8,695 nucleotides of DNA from Cloacimonetes bacterium SCGC AAA252-N17 (GCA_000404785.1 ASNI01000086.1:1-8695), one strand, 5' to 3'; positions 1 through 6,365 are shown, counted from the stretch's first letter. The notes: generated by a model not told the origin, from the letters alone. Program-made: numbers and translations.

Positions 1-31
1 AAAACTGTTAATTTGTATCTATACTTGCTGT

Positions 32-122
32 TGTCACCCTGATCCGCCAGCTGGCGGATTGGGCGTAATGAAATGAAGACCAGTCGAAGGGTCTGTCCCA
101 CTTCGAGAACCTCAGTGTGACA
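32..122. repeat. Imperfect terminal-inverted-repeat element with nested palindromes
   Basis: The left end, TGTCACCCTGA (32-42), matches the reverse complement of the right end, TCAGTGTGACA (112-122), at 10 of 11 positions. The interior has a perfect 18-bp palindrome (42-59) and further stems: AGACC/GGTCT (77-81 with 90-94) and TCGAAG/CTTCGA (84-89 with 101-106), which compete with one another. It contains no coding frame. The layout resembles the small non-coding intergenic repeats scattered through many environmental bacterial genomes, whose ends read roughly TGTCACCCTGA and TCAGTGTGACA; that likeness is from memory, not from a search. No target-site duplication is evident in the flanks. Confidence 0.6.
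42..59. repeat. Perfect 18-bp GC-rich palindrome
   Basis: ATCCGCCAGCTGGCGGAT is an exact dyad centred between 50 and 51. Flanking bases extend the possible RNA stem by two G-U pairs and two G-C pairs. It is far more GC-rich than its surroundings and sits exactly at the inner boundary of the left terminal repeat, sharing base 42 with it. This suggests an independent palindromic unit inserted into the larger element. No T-run follows, so it is not a standard terminator. Confidence 0.65.
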
Positions 123-250
123 GTGCTTTTAACTATTATGGTTATTTCTTTCTTTTACTATTTATACGGATGATATTCAATAAGTTTTCCTTAAAGTGTC
201 ATGAATATGAAAAATTTATGGAGTAAGCCAGATAAAAATTTCACTTATTC

Positions 251-288
251 TTGACATAATTTTATCATATTTTCTAAATACATATAAT
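251..288 (+). promoter_or_regulatory. Probable promoter region of the membrane-protein gene
   Basis: A perfect -35-like TTGACA lies at 251-256 and a perfect -10-like TATAAT at 283-288, but the 26-bp gap between them is too long for one ordinary sigma-70 promoter. Either TATAAT works with a weak upstream box (TTTTAT, 260-265) or TTGACA works with a weak -10 such as TAAATA (275-280). Initiation from TATAAT would give a leader of about 38 nt before the ATG at 333. Confidence 0.4.
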
Positions 289-332
289 CGTTAGCGGCAA
301 TTATTGCTGAAATATTACACGAAGGAGTAACG

Positions 333-956
333 ATGAACGAACAACTATCAATTGGTAACATTATCTCAAATGGTTTTTCCTATGGGTTTAAAAACATCCT
401 CAATCTCTTTGGGGCAATTATCCTCTGGATCATAACTATTTGGATACCTTATCTCAACATCGGAACAACGATCGGTCTTGTAGGACTCATTGTGCACATG
501 AGCAAAGGAGAATCCTTTTCACCAACAGTCATCTTTGATGCGAAATATCGCAGGAATTTTGGTGAATTTTTCCTTTTATGCGGTTTCATGTGGATAGGAA
601 TTTATATTGCCTCAATGTTATTGATCATTCCCGGCATTGTGCTGAAGGTAGCATGGGGTCAGTCTCTCTACCTTTTCCTTGATAAAGGTATCAAACCACT
701 CGGCTCACTGAGAAAAAGCAATGAGATCACCTATGGCAAGAAGTGGAGTATCTTCCTCGGCAAATTGATCCTTATGATTATCGTTGGTATTATCTTTGTA
801 ATTGTTGTCGCGATCTTTTCTAAGATCTGGGGATTTCTTGGTGGACTCTTTACATTTATTGGTATTATCGTCATTATTGCAATTGCTATGGGTGTGGATG
901 CTTATATTTACAGCGTTCTTTCTAAAGAAGTCGAACCTGAAACCGAAACTGCATAG
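333..956 (+). CDS. Polytopic inner-membrane protein, DUF975/YciC-like
   Basis: This 207-residue protein is dominated by hydrophobic segments, roughly residues 22-38, 41-56, 79-104, 139-163 and 167-192, so about five membrane spans. It ends in a short acidic tail (EVEPETETA). The central stretch around residues 98-140 (IPGIVLKVAWGQSLYLFLD, then a Ser-rich turn and Tyr-Gly-Lys-Lys-Trp) resembles the repeated block of DUF975 and related membrane proteins, in which an IPGI motif precedes a span and a short amphipathic loop. No catalytic residues or transport signature are visible, so the function is unknown. The start is well supported: AAGGAG at 322-327 lies five bases before the ATG. A strong hairpin terminator follows, so it is probably monocistronic. 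Family assignment is tentative; membrane topology is solid. Confidence 0.75.
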   Translation: MNEQLSIGNIISNGFSYGFKNILNLFGAIILWIITIWIPYLNIGTTIGLVGLIVHMSKGESFSPTVIFDAKYRRNFGEFFLLCGFMWIGIYIASMLLIIPGIVLKVAWGQSLYLFLDKGIKPLGSLRKSNEITYGKKWSIFLGKLILMIIVGIIFVIVVAIFSKIWGFLGGLFTFIGIIVIIAIAMGVDAYIYSVLSKEVEPETETA

Positions 957-981
957 TTAAAATTTCAGAAAAACAAATTAT

Positions 982-1010
982 AAGAGAGGAATGTACATTC
1001 CTCTCTTTTT
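982..1010 (+). terminator. Intrinsic terminator, perfect palindromic stem plus T-run
   Basis: The arm AAGAGAGGAATGT (982-994) is followed immediately by its exact reverse complement (995-1007) and then by TTT, with CTT after that. The stem is 13 bp with no spacer, so a real RNA hairpin would open a few central A-U pairs as the loop. It lies 26 bp after the membrane-protein stop, in the right place to end that transcript. Because the dyad is exact and ends only nine bases before the next ATG, it could also act on the downstream gene as an operator or attenuator. Confidence 0.8.
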
Positions 1011-1016
1011 CTTATA

Positions 1017-1619
1017 ATGCACATTACTCACCTCATTTTTGATCTTGCAGAGGTGCTTATTAAGGGGTTGGTTGGAATCGATAATGAAGTTGGGAAACTG
1101 ATTGGGAGTCAATCTGATAATTTGCTGAGAAAATTCGTAGGAGAGAATCTGCGAGCACTTTGCAGGAATGAGATCACAGAGGATGATTATCTTAAGAACA
1201 TCATTACAAAGGAAAAATGGAATTGCTTACTAAATGAACTTAAACAGATAATCAGAAATAATTTTCATCATATAATTGTAGAGATGGATGATCTTGTCGC
1301 AGAACTTTCAAAAAGATATTCACTAATACTCCTCAGTGATCACGCAAAAGAATGGATAGATTATATTGAAGGATATCATGAGTTTCTTAAATATTTTTCT
1401 CATAGAATTTATTCCTTCAAGACAGGTCATTTGAAGAGTGAAATTCATAATTTTAGAAAGCTTCTAACCGATCTGGATATTTCATCTGATTCCTGTCTCT
1501 TTATAGATGACAAGAAAGAAAATGTAGAGATGGCGCAGCATTGCGGTATAAAAGGGATCTTATTCAAGGATCGGGAACAATTGATCAGCGAATTAGCTCG
1601 CTACGGTGTATTTTTATGA
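1017..1619 (+). CDS. HAD-superfamily hydrolase-like protein (subfamily IA, YihX-like)
   Basis: This 200-residue protein has the four HAD motifs in order: nucleophile Asp9 in LIFDLAEVLI, the motif II Ser107 in LILLSDHA, the motif III Lys140 in GHLKSE, and the motif IV acidic pair Asp164-Asp165 in CLFIDDKKENVEMA. The cap domain between motifs I and II (about residues 15-90) is helical and of IA type. The usual second Asp of motif I (DxD) is Ala11 here; YihX-type members have Gly at that place, so a phosphatase with altered acid-base chemistry, or weak activity, is possible. The substrate is unknown. The ATG at 1017 has no SD and sits nine bases after a hairpin, but motif I begins almost at once and no in-frame upstream start exists before a stop at 981, so the start is forced. 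Its TGA overlaps the glycerate kinase ATG, implying coupled translation. Confidence 0.8.
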   Translation: MHITHLIFDLAEVLIKGLVGIDNEVGKLIGSQSDNLLRKFVGENLRALCRNEITEDDYLKNIITKEKWNCLLNELKQIIRNNFHHIIVEMDDLVAELSKRYSLILLSDHAKEWIDYIEGYHEFLKYFSHRIYSFKTGHLKSEIHNFRKLLTDLDISSDSCLFIDDKKENVEMAQHCGIKGILFKDREQLISELARYGVFL

Positions 1620-2989
1620 AACAGGATGACTACTTAGATATTTTGAAAGACCTATTTTATGCAGGAATCCGAGTGGTTGATCCTTACTGCCTTATTCAAA
1701 ATTATCTCAGCTTGGAAAAGAATACTCTGATCCTCTGCAAACAAACTGATTATATCTTGTTCAATCTTGAAAAATTTGATGAAATACTGGTTATTGGAGC
1801 AGGAAAAGCCAGCGAGAGAATGGCAGAAGGCATATATGATATTTTGGGTGATAGAATTAGCGGTGAGCTGATTGTTACAAAAGCCACACATTATCCTCAT
1901 ATTGGCAAAATCCATGTTCTGGAAGCCGGTCATCCTTTGCCGGATAAATGGAGTGTCGAATGTGGTATTGCTCTGCAGTCCAGGGCGCATCGGGCAAAGG
2001 AAAAGACACTTTTCATTTCTTTGATATCAGGTGGCGCATCTTCTCTGATCGAAGTGCCCCGTATCGATAAAGTCGGTGAGATTACTATCTTGCTTACACT
2101 TGAAGATGTTATTTCAACTCATACTGCCCTTATCCAAAGCGGTGCTTCAATTGACGAAATAAATTGTGTTCGCAAACACATTTCCATGATCAAGGGCGGG
2201 TATCTCTCTATGTGGATGTATCCCGCAACTGCGCTCAATTTTATTCTTTCTGATGATGAATTCGACCGCATCGGTGTGATAGGTTCAGGATTGACCACTT
2301 ACGATGATTCCTCTTTTAATGATATGCTCTGGATAATCGAAAAATATGATCTGGCTCAGAAAATTCCGGAAAAAGTTATGAGAATTGTTCAATGGGGAGT
2401 GGATGAGAAAATTCTGGATACACCCAAAACCAAGAAGCTTGTTTTTGATAAAACCGAGAACGTTATTATCGGAAATAATGCAGTTGCCTTGAATGCTATT
2501 GAGAAAAGAGCTCAAATACTTGGATTTGGTGTAGAAAGAAATGCAGATTGGGTGAAAGGAGAAGCACAAGAAGCCGGACGGAGGTTATTTCATAAAGCGT
2601 TAGAGATCAGGCAAGATAAGTCGGTTGATAAACCAATTCTTATTATCTGTGGTGGGGAAACGACTGTTACAATTCGAGGAGAAGGAAAGGGTGGAAGAAA
2701 TCAGGAATTGGCACTCGCTTTTCTGGATGAGATGAAAAAATTCGGAACACAATCTGAAGGGATCTATTTTCTTTCAGCCGGCACGGACGGAGATGACGGA
2801 CCTACAGATGCTGCAGGAGCATTCGCATCATATGAGATATTACAAACAGCAAAAATGATGGATCTTCCAATGGATGAGTACATTTCCCGAAATGACTCTT
2901 ATACTTTTTTTGATGCTTGCGGGTATCTATTTAAAACAGGTTTGACCGGTACTAATGTATGTGATATCCAATTAATTATCATCACATAA
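1616..2989 (+). CDS. Glycerate 2-kinase, MOFRL family (DUF4147 plus MOFRL domain)
   Basis: The enzyme phosphorylates D-glycerate with ATP, giving 2-phosphoglycerate in the class II family, and so feeds glycerate into lower glycolysis. The protein is 457 residues, normal for the family. The N-terminal DUF4147 domain shows GAGKA (61-65, with the family's Lys), GHPLPD (105-110), SGGASSL (138-144), VRKHIS (185-190) and KGG (193-195). The C-terminal MOFRL domain shows CGGETTVTIRG (345-355), GKGGRNQE (357-364), GTDGDDGPTDAAGA (389-402) and TGLTGTNV near the end. The family SGPT segment reads SGLT (223-226) here. I chose the ATG at 1616 because it overlaps the upstream TGA (ATGA) and leaves a family-like N terminus; the longer in-frame start at 1541 would lie inside the HAD gene. 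There is no SD, so translation probably depends on coupling. Family confidence is high; product stereochemistry is inferred. Confidence 0.93.
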   Translation: MKQDDYLDILKDLFYAGIRVVDPYCLIQNYLSLEKNTLILCKQTDYILFNLEKFDEILVIGAGKASERMAEGIYDILGDRISGELIVTKATHYPHIGKIHVLEAGHPLPDKWSVECGIALQSRAHRAKEKTLFISLISGGASSLIEVPRIDKVGEITILLTLEDVISTHTALIQSGASIDEINCVRKHISMIKGGYLSMWMYPATALNFILSDDEFDRIGVIGSGLTTYDDSSFNDMLWIIEKYDLAQKIPEKVMRIVQWGVDEKILDTPKTKKLVFDKTENVIIGNNAVALNAIEKRAQILGFGVERNADWVKGEAQEAGRRLFHKALEIRQDKSVDKPILIICGGETTVTIRGEGKGGRNQELALAFLDEMKKFGTQSEGIYFLSAGTDGDDGPTDAAGAFASYEILQTAKMMDLPMDEYISRNDSYTFFDACGYLFKTGLTGTNVCDIQLIIIT

Positions 2990-3599
2990 TCCCAATTTTG
3001 TTAAGCTCCTTCACCATCTGCTTGAAACTCATCACATGTATCGTCCTCATTCCCAGCTTTTCCGCAACAAGGATATTTTCGTAATTGTCATCCAAAAAGA
3101 CCGTTTGTTCCGGGTCGAGTTGTAAATAATCCAGAACACATTGGAAAGAGTCCTGCTCGGGTTTGCGGAATCCAATCTCGTTTGATGAAAAGATCCTTTC
3201 AAAATAGAGAAGAATTGGAGTGCACATTTCGCGCCACATCGGCACATGAATTTCGTTAGTATTGGATAAGGCGACAATTCTATACGACTTTTTTAGATTT
3301 CTTAAAAGCACTTCAATATTCCTACGCGGTTGAATGAGAATTTGCTTCCATCCTTCATCGAACTCTTTCTGGGAAAGCTTTATATTCAGGCATTTTGAAA
3401 CATATTTTCTAAAGGTTTCGGGAGTGATCTCTCCTCTTTCAAATTTTGCATAGGTTTCATCAAAGGGGAAGGCGACATATAAATCTTCCGGTTTTATCCC
3501 ACAAACTTCAGCCCAGTAGTCACATGCATTTTTGGGTAAAATATCGATGATGACATTCCCAAGATCGAAGATAAGAGCTTTATATTTCTGCTCAGGCAT
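2982..3599 (-). CDS. HAD-superfamily hydrolase, subfamily IA (YihX-like phosphatase)
   Basis: This 205-residue protein has a complete HAD motif set: Asp12 in KALIFDLGNVIID, Ser112 in IVALSNTNEIH, Lys146 in GFRKPE, and Asp170-Asp171 in TVFLDDNYENILVA. The FDLGNV motif and the helical cap (about residues 20-100, with FERGEITPETF) are typical of the YihX group, whose E. coli member dephosphorylates sugar phosphates such as alpha-glucose-1-phosphate. The actual substrate here is unknown. Its ATG overlaps the stop of the UPF0316 gene by one base (TAATG), so the two are probably translationally coupled as the last genes of the minus-strand operon. Its 3' end overlaps the convergent glycerate kinase by 8 bp. 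No good SD is visible, consistent with coupling. Confidence 0.9.
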   Translation of the reverse strand: MPEQKYKALIFDLGNVIIDILPKNACDYWAEVCGIKPEDLYVAFPFDETYAKFERGEITPETFRKYVSKCLNIKLSQKEFDEGWKQILIQPRRNIEVLLRNLKKSYRIVALSNTNEIHVPMWREMCTPILLYFERIFSSNEIGFRKPEQDSFQCVLDYLQLDPEQTVFLDDNYENILVAEKLGMRTIHVMSFKQMVKELNKIGIM

Positions 3600-4201
3600 T
3601 ACTTACTTTTTCTTTTAAATCTGAACAACAGTGGATATGCTTTCAAGCTTGGATGAAAGGAGTGTTTTTTCTTTCCCGGGATCGCCCATTCGCTCATCAC
3701 GCGCACATCCTCAAAAGTGTAGAGAGCGTTCTCATTGAATCTTTTAATCGCAGTAATGACGCTTCTAATATCCTTCCTTTTCACTGGAAGAAAAATGATC
3801 TCCACTTTGCCGGCATTAGCTTCAGCGGGAACGTTTGTGACGCGATAACCCAGTCCACAAAAATGAGCGATGAGTTCTTTTGCATTCTTCATAGTGATTA
3901 TTCTGAGCAGTACTATACCCACCGCCAGTTTTTGTTCTATAAAAATGCCTACAAAATTTCCCATTGCAAACCCGCTAGCATAAGCAATATAGTTAGTGAC
4001 ATTTGTGAGATTTTGCATGATATGCCCGATGACAATAAGCCAGATCAGTACTTCAAAAAATCCGATGATGGGTGCGAGGTACTTCATACCCCGATTCACG
4101 AAAATGATGCGAAGCGTGCCGAGAGAGACATCTAATACACGTGATATGAATATCAAAAAGGGGAGTAAGGCGTAAGAAAAAAGTCCTGAGTCCGATAACA
4201 T
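3599..4201 (-). CDS. UPF0316 / DUF2179 membrane protein (YebE-like)
   Basis: This 200-residue protein has three N-terminal membrane segments (about residues 9-29, 41-63 and 69-90) and a soluble C-terminal domain at about 105-175 matching DUF2179. The family hallmark DVSLGTLRIIF (24-34), followed by an Asn-Arg-Gly turn and GFFE (47-50), is clear, as is the basic-plus-beta stretch VEIIFLPVKRKD (133-144). The biochemical role of this family is not established. The C terminus carries an extra strongly basic tail (GKKKH at 176-180 and FKRKSK at the end), which would be cytoplasmic if the DUF2179 domain is. The start has no SD. It is 43 bp after the tautomerase gene and its TAA overlaps the next ATG by one base. 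Confidence 0.88.
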   Translation of the reverse strand: MLSDSGLFSYALLPFLIFISRVLDVSLGTLRIIFVNRGMKYLAPIIGFFEVLIWLIVIGHIMQNLTNVTNYIAYASGFAMGNFVGIFIEQKLAVGIVLLRIITMKNAKELIAHFCGLGYRVTNVPAEANAGKVEIIFLPVKRKDIRSVITAIKRFNENALYTFEDVRVMSEWAIPGKKKHSFHPSLKAYPLLFRFKRKSK

Positions 4202-4244
4202 ATTATACTAAATTTCTATTATTTTTTGAATTATAAAATTTCAT

Positions 4245-4424
4245 TTATGATAAACTCTTTCCACCGATGCCAAAGTTCTCGCGGGGAACTTCATCGATAC
4301 GAACATAGATATATGTTTCAGGTTTGCCTGTAATTTCAGCCACAACCTCTGTCAATCTTTTGATCAAAAGTTGTTTTTTTTCTTTTGATAATTCTCCTGC
4401 ATTTTCAAGCGTAATGATCGGCAT
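4245..4424 (-). CDS. 4-oxalocrotonate tautomerase family protein (59 aa)
   Basis: The product begins MPIITLENAGELSKEKKQLL and ends VRIDEVPRENFGIGGKSLS. Pro2, which becomes the N-terminal catalytic proline after Met removal, and the C-terminal NFGIGG motif are hallmarks of the small tautomerase family; these subunits assemble as hexamers or related oligomers and interconvert enol and keto acids. In mature numbering Pro1 and Phe50 are kept, but Arg11 is Leu and Arg39 is Tyr, with an Arg at 41. The substrate is therefore unlikely to be 4-oxalocrotonate itself. The start is firm: the ideal SD AAGGAG (4430-4435) overlaps the TAA of the ABC-F gene, with a 9-bp gap between the two genes. The gene is short enough to be missed by automated calling. 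Confidence 0.92.
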   Translation of the reverse strand: MPIITLENAGELSKEKKQLLIKRLTEVVAEITGKPETYIYVRIDEVPRENFGIGGKSLS

Positions 4425-4429
4425 GATAG

Positions 4430-4435
4430 CTCCTT
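4430..4435 (-). promoter_or_regulatory. Ribosome-binding site embedded in the ABC-F stop codon
   Basis: AAGGAG on the minus strand begins within the TAA stop of the ABC-F gene and lies five bases before the tautomerase ATG. This fixes the start of the short gene and suggests that ribosomes ending on ABC-F can reinitiate there. Confidence 0.8.
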
Positions 4436-6353
4436 AATTTGCCTGCTGAATGGTATCGAGATCTGCCCATTCTTTTAACAGGTCGTCTAATTTATCCTGT
4501 AATAATTTTCTCTGCTTATAAAGTTTGAGCAATTTTTCGTAATCTCGCCCAAAAGCATCAATATCTTTTTCGGTTTGTGTGGACTGGACTTCGATTTTAT
4601 CAACTTCCTTTTCAATTTCCTGAAGTCGTTTCAATCTGCTTTTTTCTTTGTTTGCAACTTTTCTACGCGATACATGATTCAGTTTTGAAACCGGTTTTTC
4701 TGCAGTAATTTTAATTTTTTTTGTTTCTTCTGTTGTATGCAGTTTCTTTTTTCTGTATAGATCATAATTGCCAAGATATTCATACAATTTATGATGCTCA
4801 AGCTTGATCACTTTATGAGCTATCTTATTGATAAAATATCGGTCATGAGAGATGAAGAGAATGGTGCCTTTGTAATCGAGCAGCGCTTCCTCGAGCATTT
4901 CCATAGAATCGATATCAAGATGATTTGTGGGTTCGTCCAGAAGCAGCAGGTTGGGATTTTTTTTCATTAGAATACAAAGCTGGAACCGGACTTTCTCACC
5001 ACCGGACAGATCTCCCAATCTCTTGAACACATCATTTCCAAAGAAGAGAAAACGAGCCAGAAAGCTACGTGCCCGATCTTCCTGCATGGGAAACATTCTG
5101 CAGTATGCATCGAGCACAGATTCATTCTCATTCTCAAAATGCACTTCCTGCTCAAGGTAGCCGACATTCAATCTGGAACCCAGCTTCACTTCCCCTTTAT
5201 CCTGTTGTATTTCACCACGAATGATCTTAAAAATGGTCGTCTTGCCTGTGCCGTTTTTCCCCAAAATACAAATGTGTTCCTGATAGTAGACAAACAGATC
5301 AATTGAGTCTAATAATACATGCTCATCATAGGATTTTGATACTTCATTGAGTTTTATCACATCCCTACCGGAACGTTCCACAGACGACAGATCGAGTCCC
5401 ATCTTCTTGGCTTCTGTTGGTCTGTCCACCTGTTCAAGCCGTTCCAGCCGACGTTCCATGTTCACTGCTTTTTTGAACATATCCGGATTATCTTTTCTGG
5501 TACCCCAGTCACGAAAACGCTTGATCGCTTCTTCCATGGCTTCGATCTTCTTTTGCTGATTTTTATACGATACAAACTGACGCTGGATTTCTTCTTCACG
5601 GAGTTCTATATATTTTGAATAATTTCCTTTGTAGGTCTTTGTCTTACCGTTTTCCAATTCTATAACCTTTGCAACAGTTGCATCCAGAAAATAGCGGTCG
5701 TGGGCAACGATGATGGCACTTCCTTTATATTGGGAAATAAATTCTTCAAGCCATTCGATCGACTCGATATCCAGATGGTTTGTGGGCTCGTCCAGCAGTA
5801 GAATGTCAGGATGATTAAGAAATATCTGCCCGAGCATAACGCGGGTTTTTTCTCCTCCGCTGAGTGAATTGTAATCCCGATGCAGCATTTGATCTGTGAT
5901 CTTCAAACCAGTGCATACTTTTTCTAATTCGACATCAATATCATATCCTTCGAGATGCTCAAACTTCATCAGGAGTTTTTCATATTTGGAGATAAGTTTT
6001 GACTGAGCACTCTTATCCTTTGTATCTGCAATACGATGTTCGAGAACTCGAAGATCATCACGCAAGTCATAGATATGCTGGCAGGATTGCTTAAGGACTT
6101 CGATAACTTCAGTACCTTCAGGATAATCAGGAATTTGCTCGATATAGCCAATCGTAGCGCCTTTTGCAACACTGATCGCACCTGCATCCGGCTCTTCGGC
6201 ACCGGTTATCAAACGGAATATCGTGGTCTTGCCGCTGCCATTCCTGCCGATGAGTCCGACCTTTTCACCTCGAATGAGATCGAAGGAAACATTTTGGAGA
6301 ACTTCGAATTCTCCAAAGGATTTTTTTATAGCGCTTAGTGTAATATCTTTCAT
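4434..6353 (-). CDS. ABC-F subfamily ATP-binding protein (YdiF/Uup-like)
   Basis: This 639-residue protein has two ABC ATPase domains and no membrane segments, the ABC-F layout. These proteins act on the ribosome, either as translation factors near the E site or as antibiotic-protection proteins. Domain 1 has Walker A GRNGSGKTT (36-44), signature LSGGEKTR (164-171), Walker B ILLLDEP (184-190) and H-loop His218. The charged helical linker (about 240-325) corresponds to the P-site-tRNA-interacting region. Domain 2 has GKNGTGKTT (365-373), LSGGEKVR (449-456), LLLLDEP (469-475) and His503. A Lys/Glu-rich C-terminal coiled coil spans about 565-635. All catalytic residues are intact. The domain plan and coiled coil resemble YdiF or Uup more than dedicated resistance types, but resistance cannot be excluded. 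No SD precedes the ATG; a TTGACA lies upstream in the 43-bp gap to the dehydratase gene. Confidence 0.95.
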   Translation of the reverse strand: MKDITLSAIKKSFGEFEVLQNVSFDLIRGEKVGLIGRNGSGKTTIFRLITGAEEPDAGAISVAKGATIGYIEQIPDYPEGTEVIEVLKQSCQHIYDLRDDLRVLEHRIADTKDKSAQSKLISKYEKLLMKFEHLEGYDIDVELEKVCTGLKITDQMLHRDYNSLSGGEKTRVMLGQIFLNHPDILLLDEPTNHLDIESIEWLEEFISQYKGSAIIVAHDRYFLDATVAKVIELENGKTKTYKGNYSKYIELREEEIQRQFVSYKNQQKKIEAMEEAIKRFRDWGTRKDNPDMFKKAVNMERRLERLEQVDRPTEAKKMGLDLSSVERSGRDVIKLNEVSKSYDEHVLLDSIDLFVYYQEHICILGKNGTGKTTIFKIIRGEIQQDKGEVKLGSRLNVGYLEQEVHFENENESVLDAYCRMFPMQEDRARSFLARFLFFGNDVFKRLGDLSGGEKVRFQLCILMKKNPNLLLLDEPTNHLDIDSMEMLEEALLDYKGTILFISHDRYFINKIAHKVIKLEHHKLYEYLGNYDLYRKKKLHTTEETKKIKITAEKPVSKLNHVSRRKVANKEKSRLKRLQEIEKEVDKIEVQSTQTEKDIDAFGRDYEKLLKLYKQRKLLQDKLDDLLKEWADLDTIQQAN

Positions 6354-6365
6354 GTCAGTAAAATT

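Larger units (their letters stand above)
1..332. other. Gene-free left flank
   Basis: No supportable gene lies here. The first part carries a repeat-like element (32-122, listed separately). The rest (123-332) is strongly AT-rich and leads into the promoter and ribosome-binding site of the membrane-protein gene at 333. A 17-codon ATG-initiated frame at 201-254 exists but has no SD and no recognisable content. I saw no tRNA-like or riboswitch-like fold by eye. A gene could end just left of the window, but nothing at the edge shows one. Confidence 0.7.

Noticed and set aside
201..254. 17-codon ORF in the left flank
   Set aside because: It has no SD, no recognisable motif, and runs into the candidate -35 box; expected by chance in AT-rich sequence.
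1013..1018. TATAAT overlapping the HAD start codon
   Set aside because: A transcript driven by it would begin inside the gene, after the ATG and close to motif I, so it cannot serve this gene; AT-rich chance match.
1541..1615. 25-residue N-terminal extension of the glycerate kinase frame
   Set aside because: It lies wholly inside the HAD gene, has no SD, and the ATG at 1616 overlaps the HAD stop in the classic ATGA manner and gives a family-like N terminus.
3653..4135. 160-codon plus-strand open frame
   Set aside because: It is antisense to the UPF0316 gene, whose conserved motifs and coupling show the minus strand to be coding. The plus-strand frame has no SD and a Ser/His/Cys-rich composition typical of shadow frames.
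4202..4207. Minus-strand TATAAT directly before the UPF0316 ATG
   Set aside because: Initiation about seven bases downstream would remove the start codon, and no later start with an SD is available, so it is unlikely to be the working -10.
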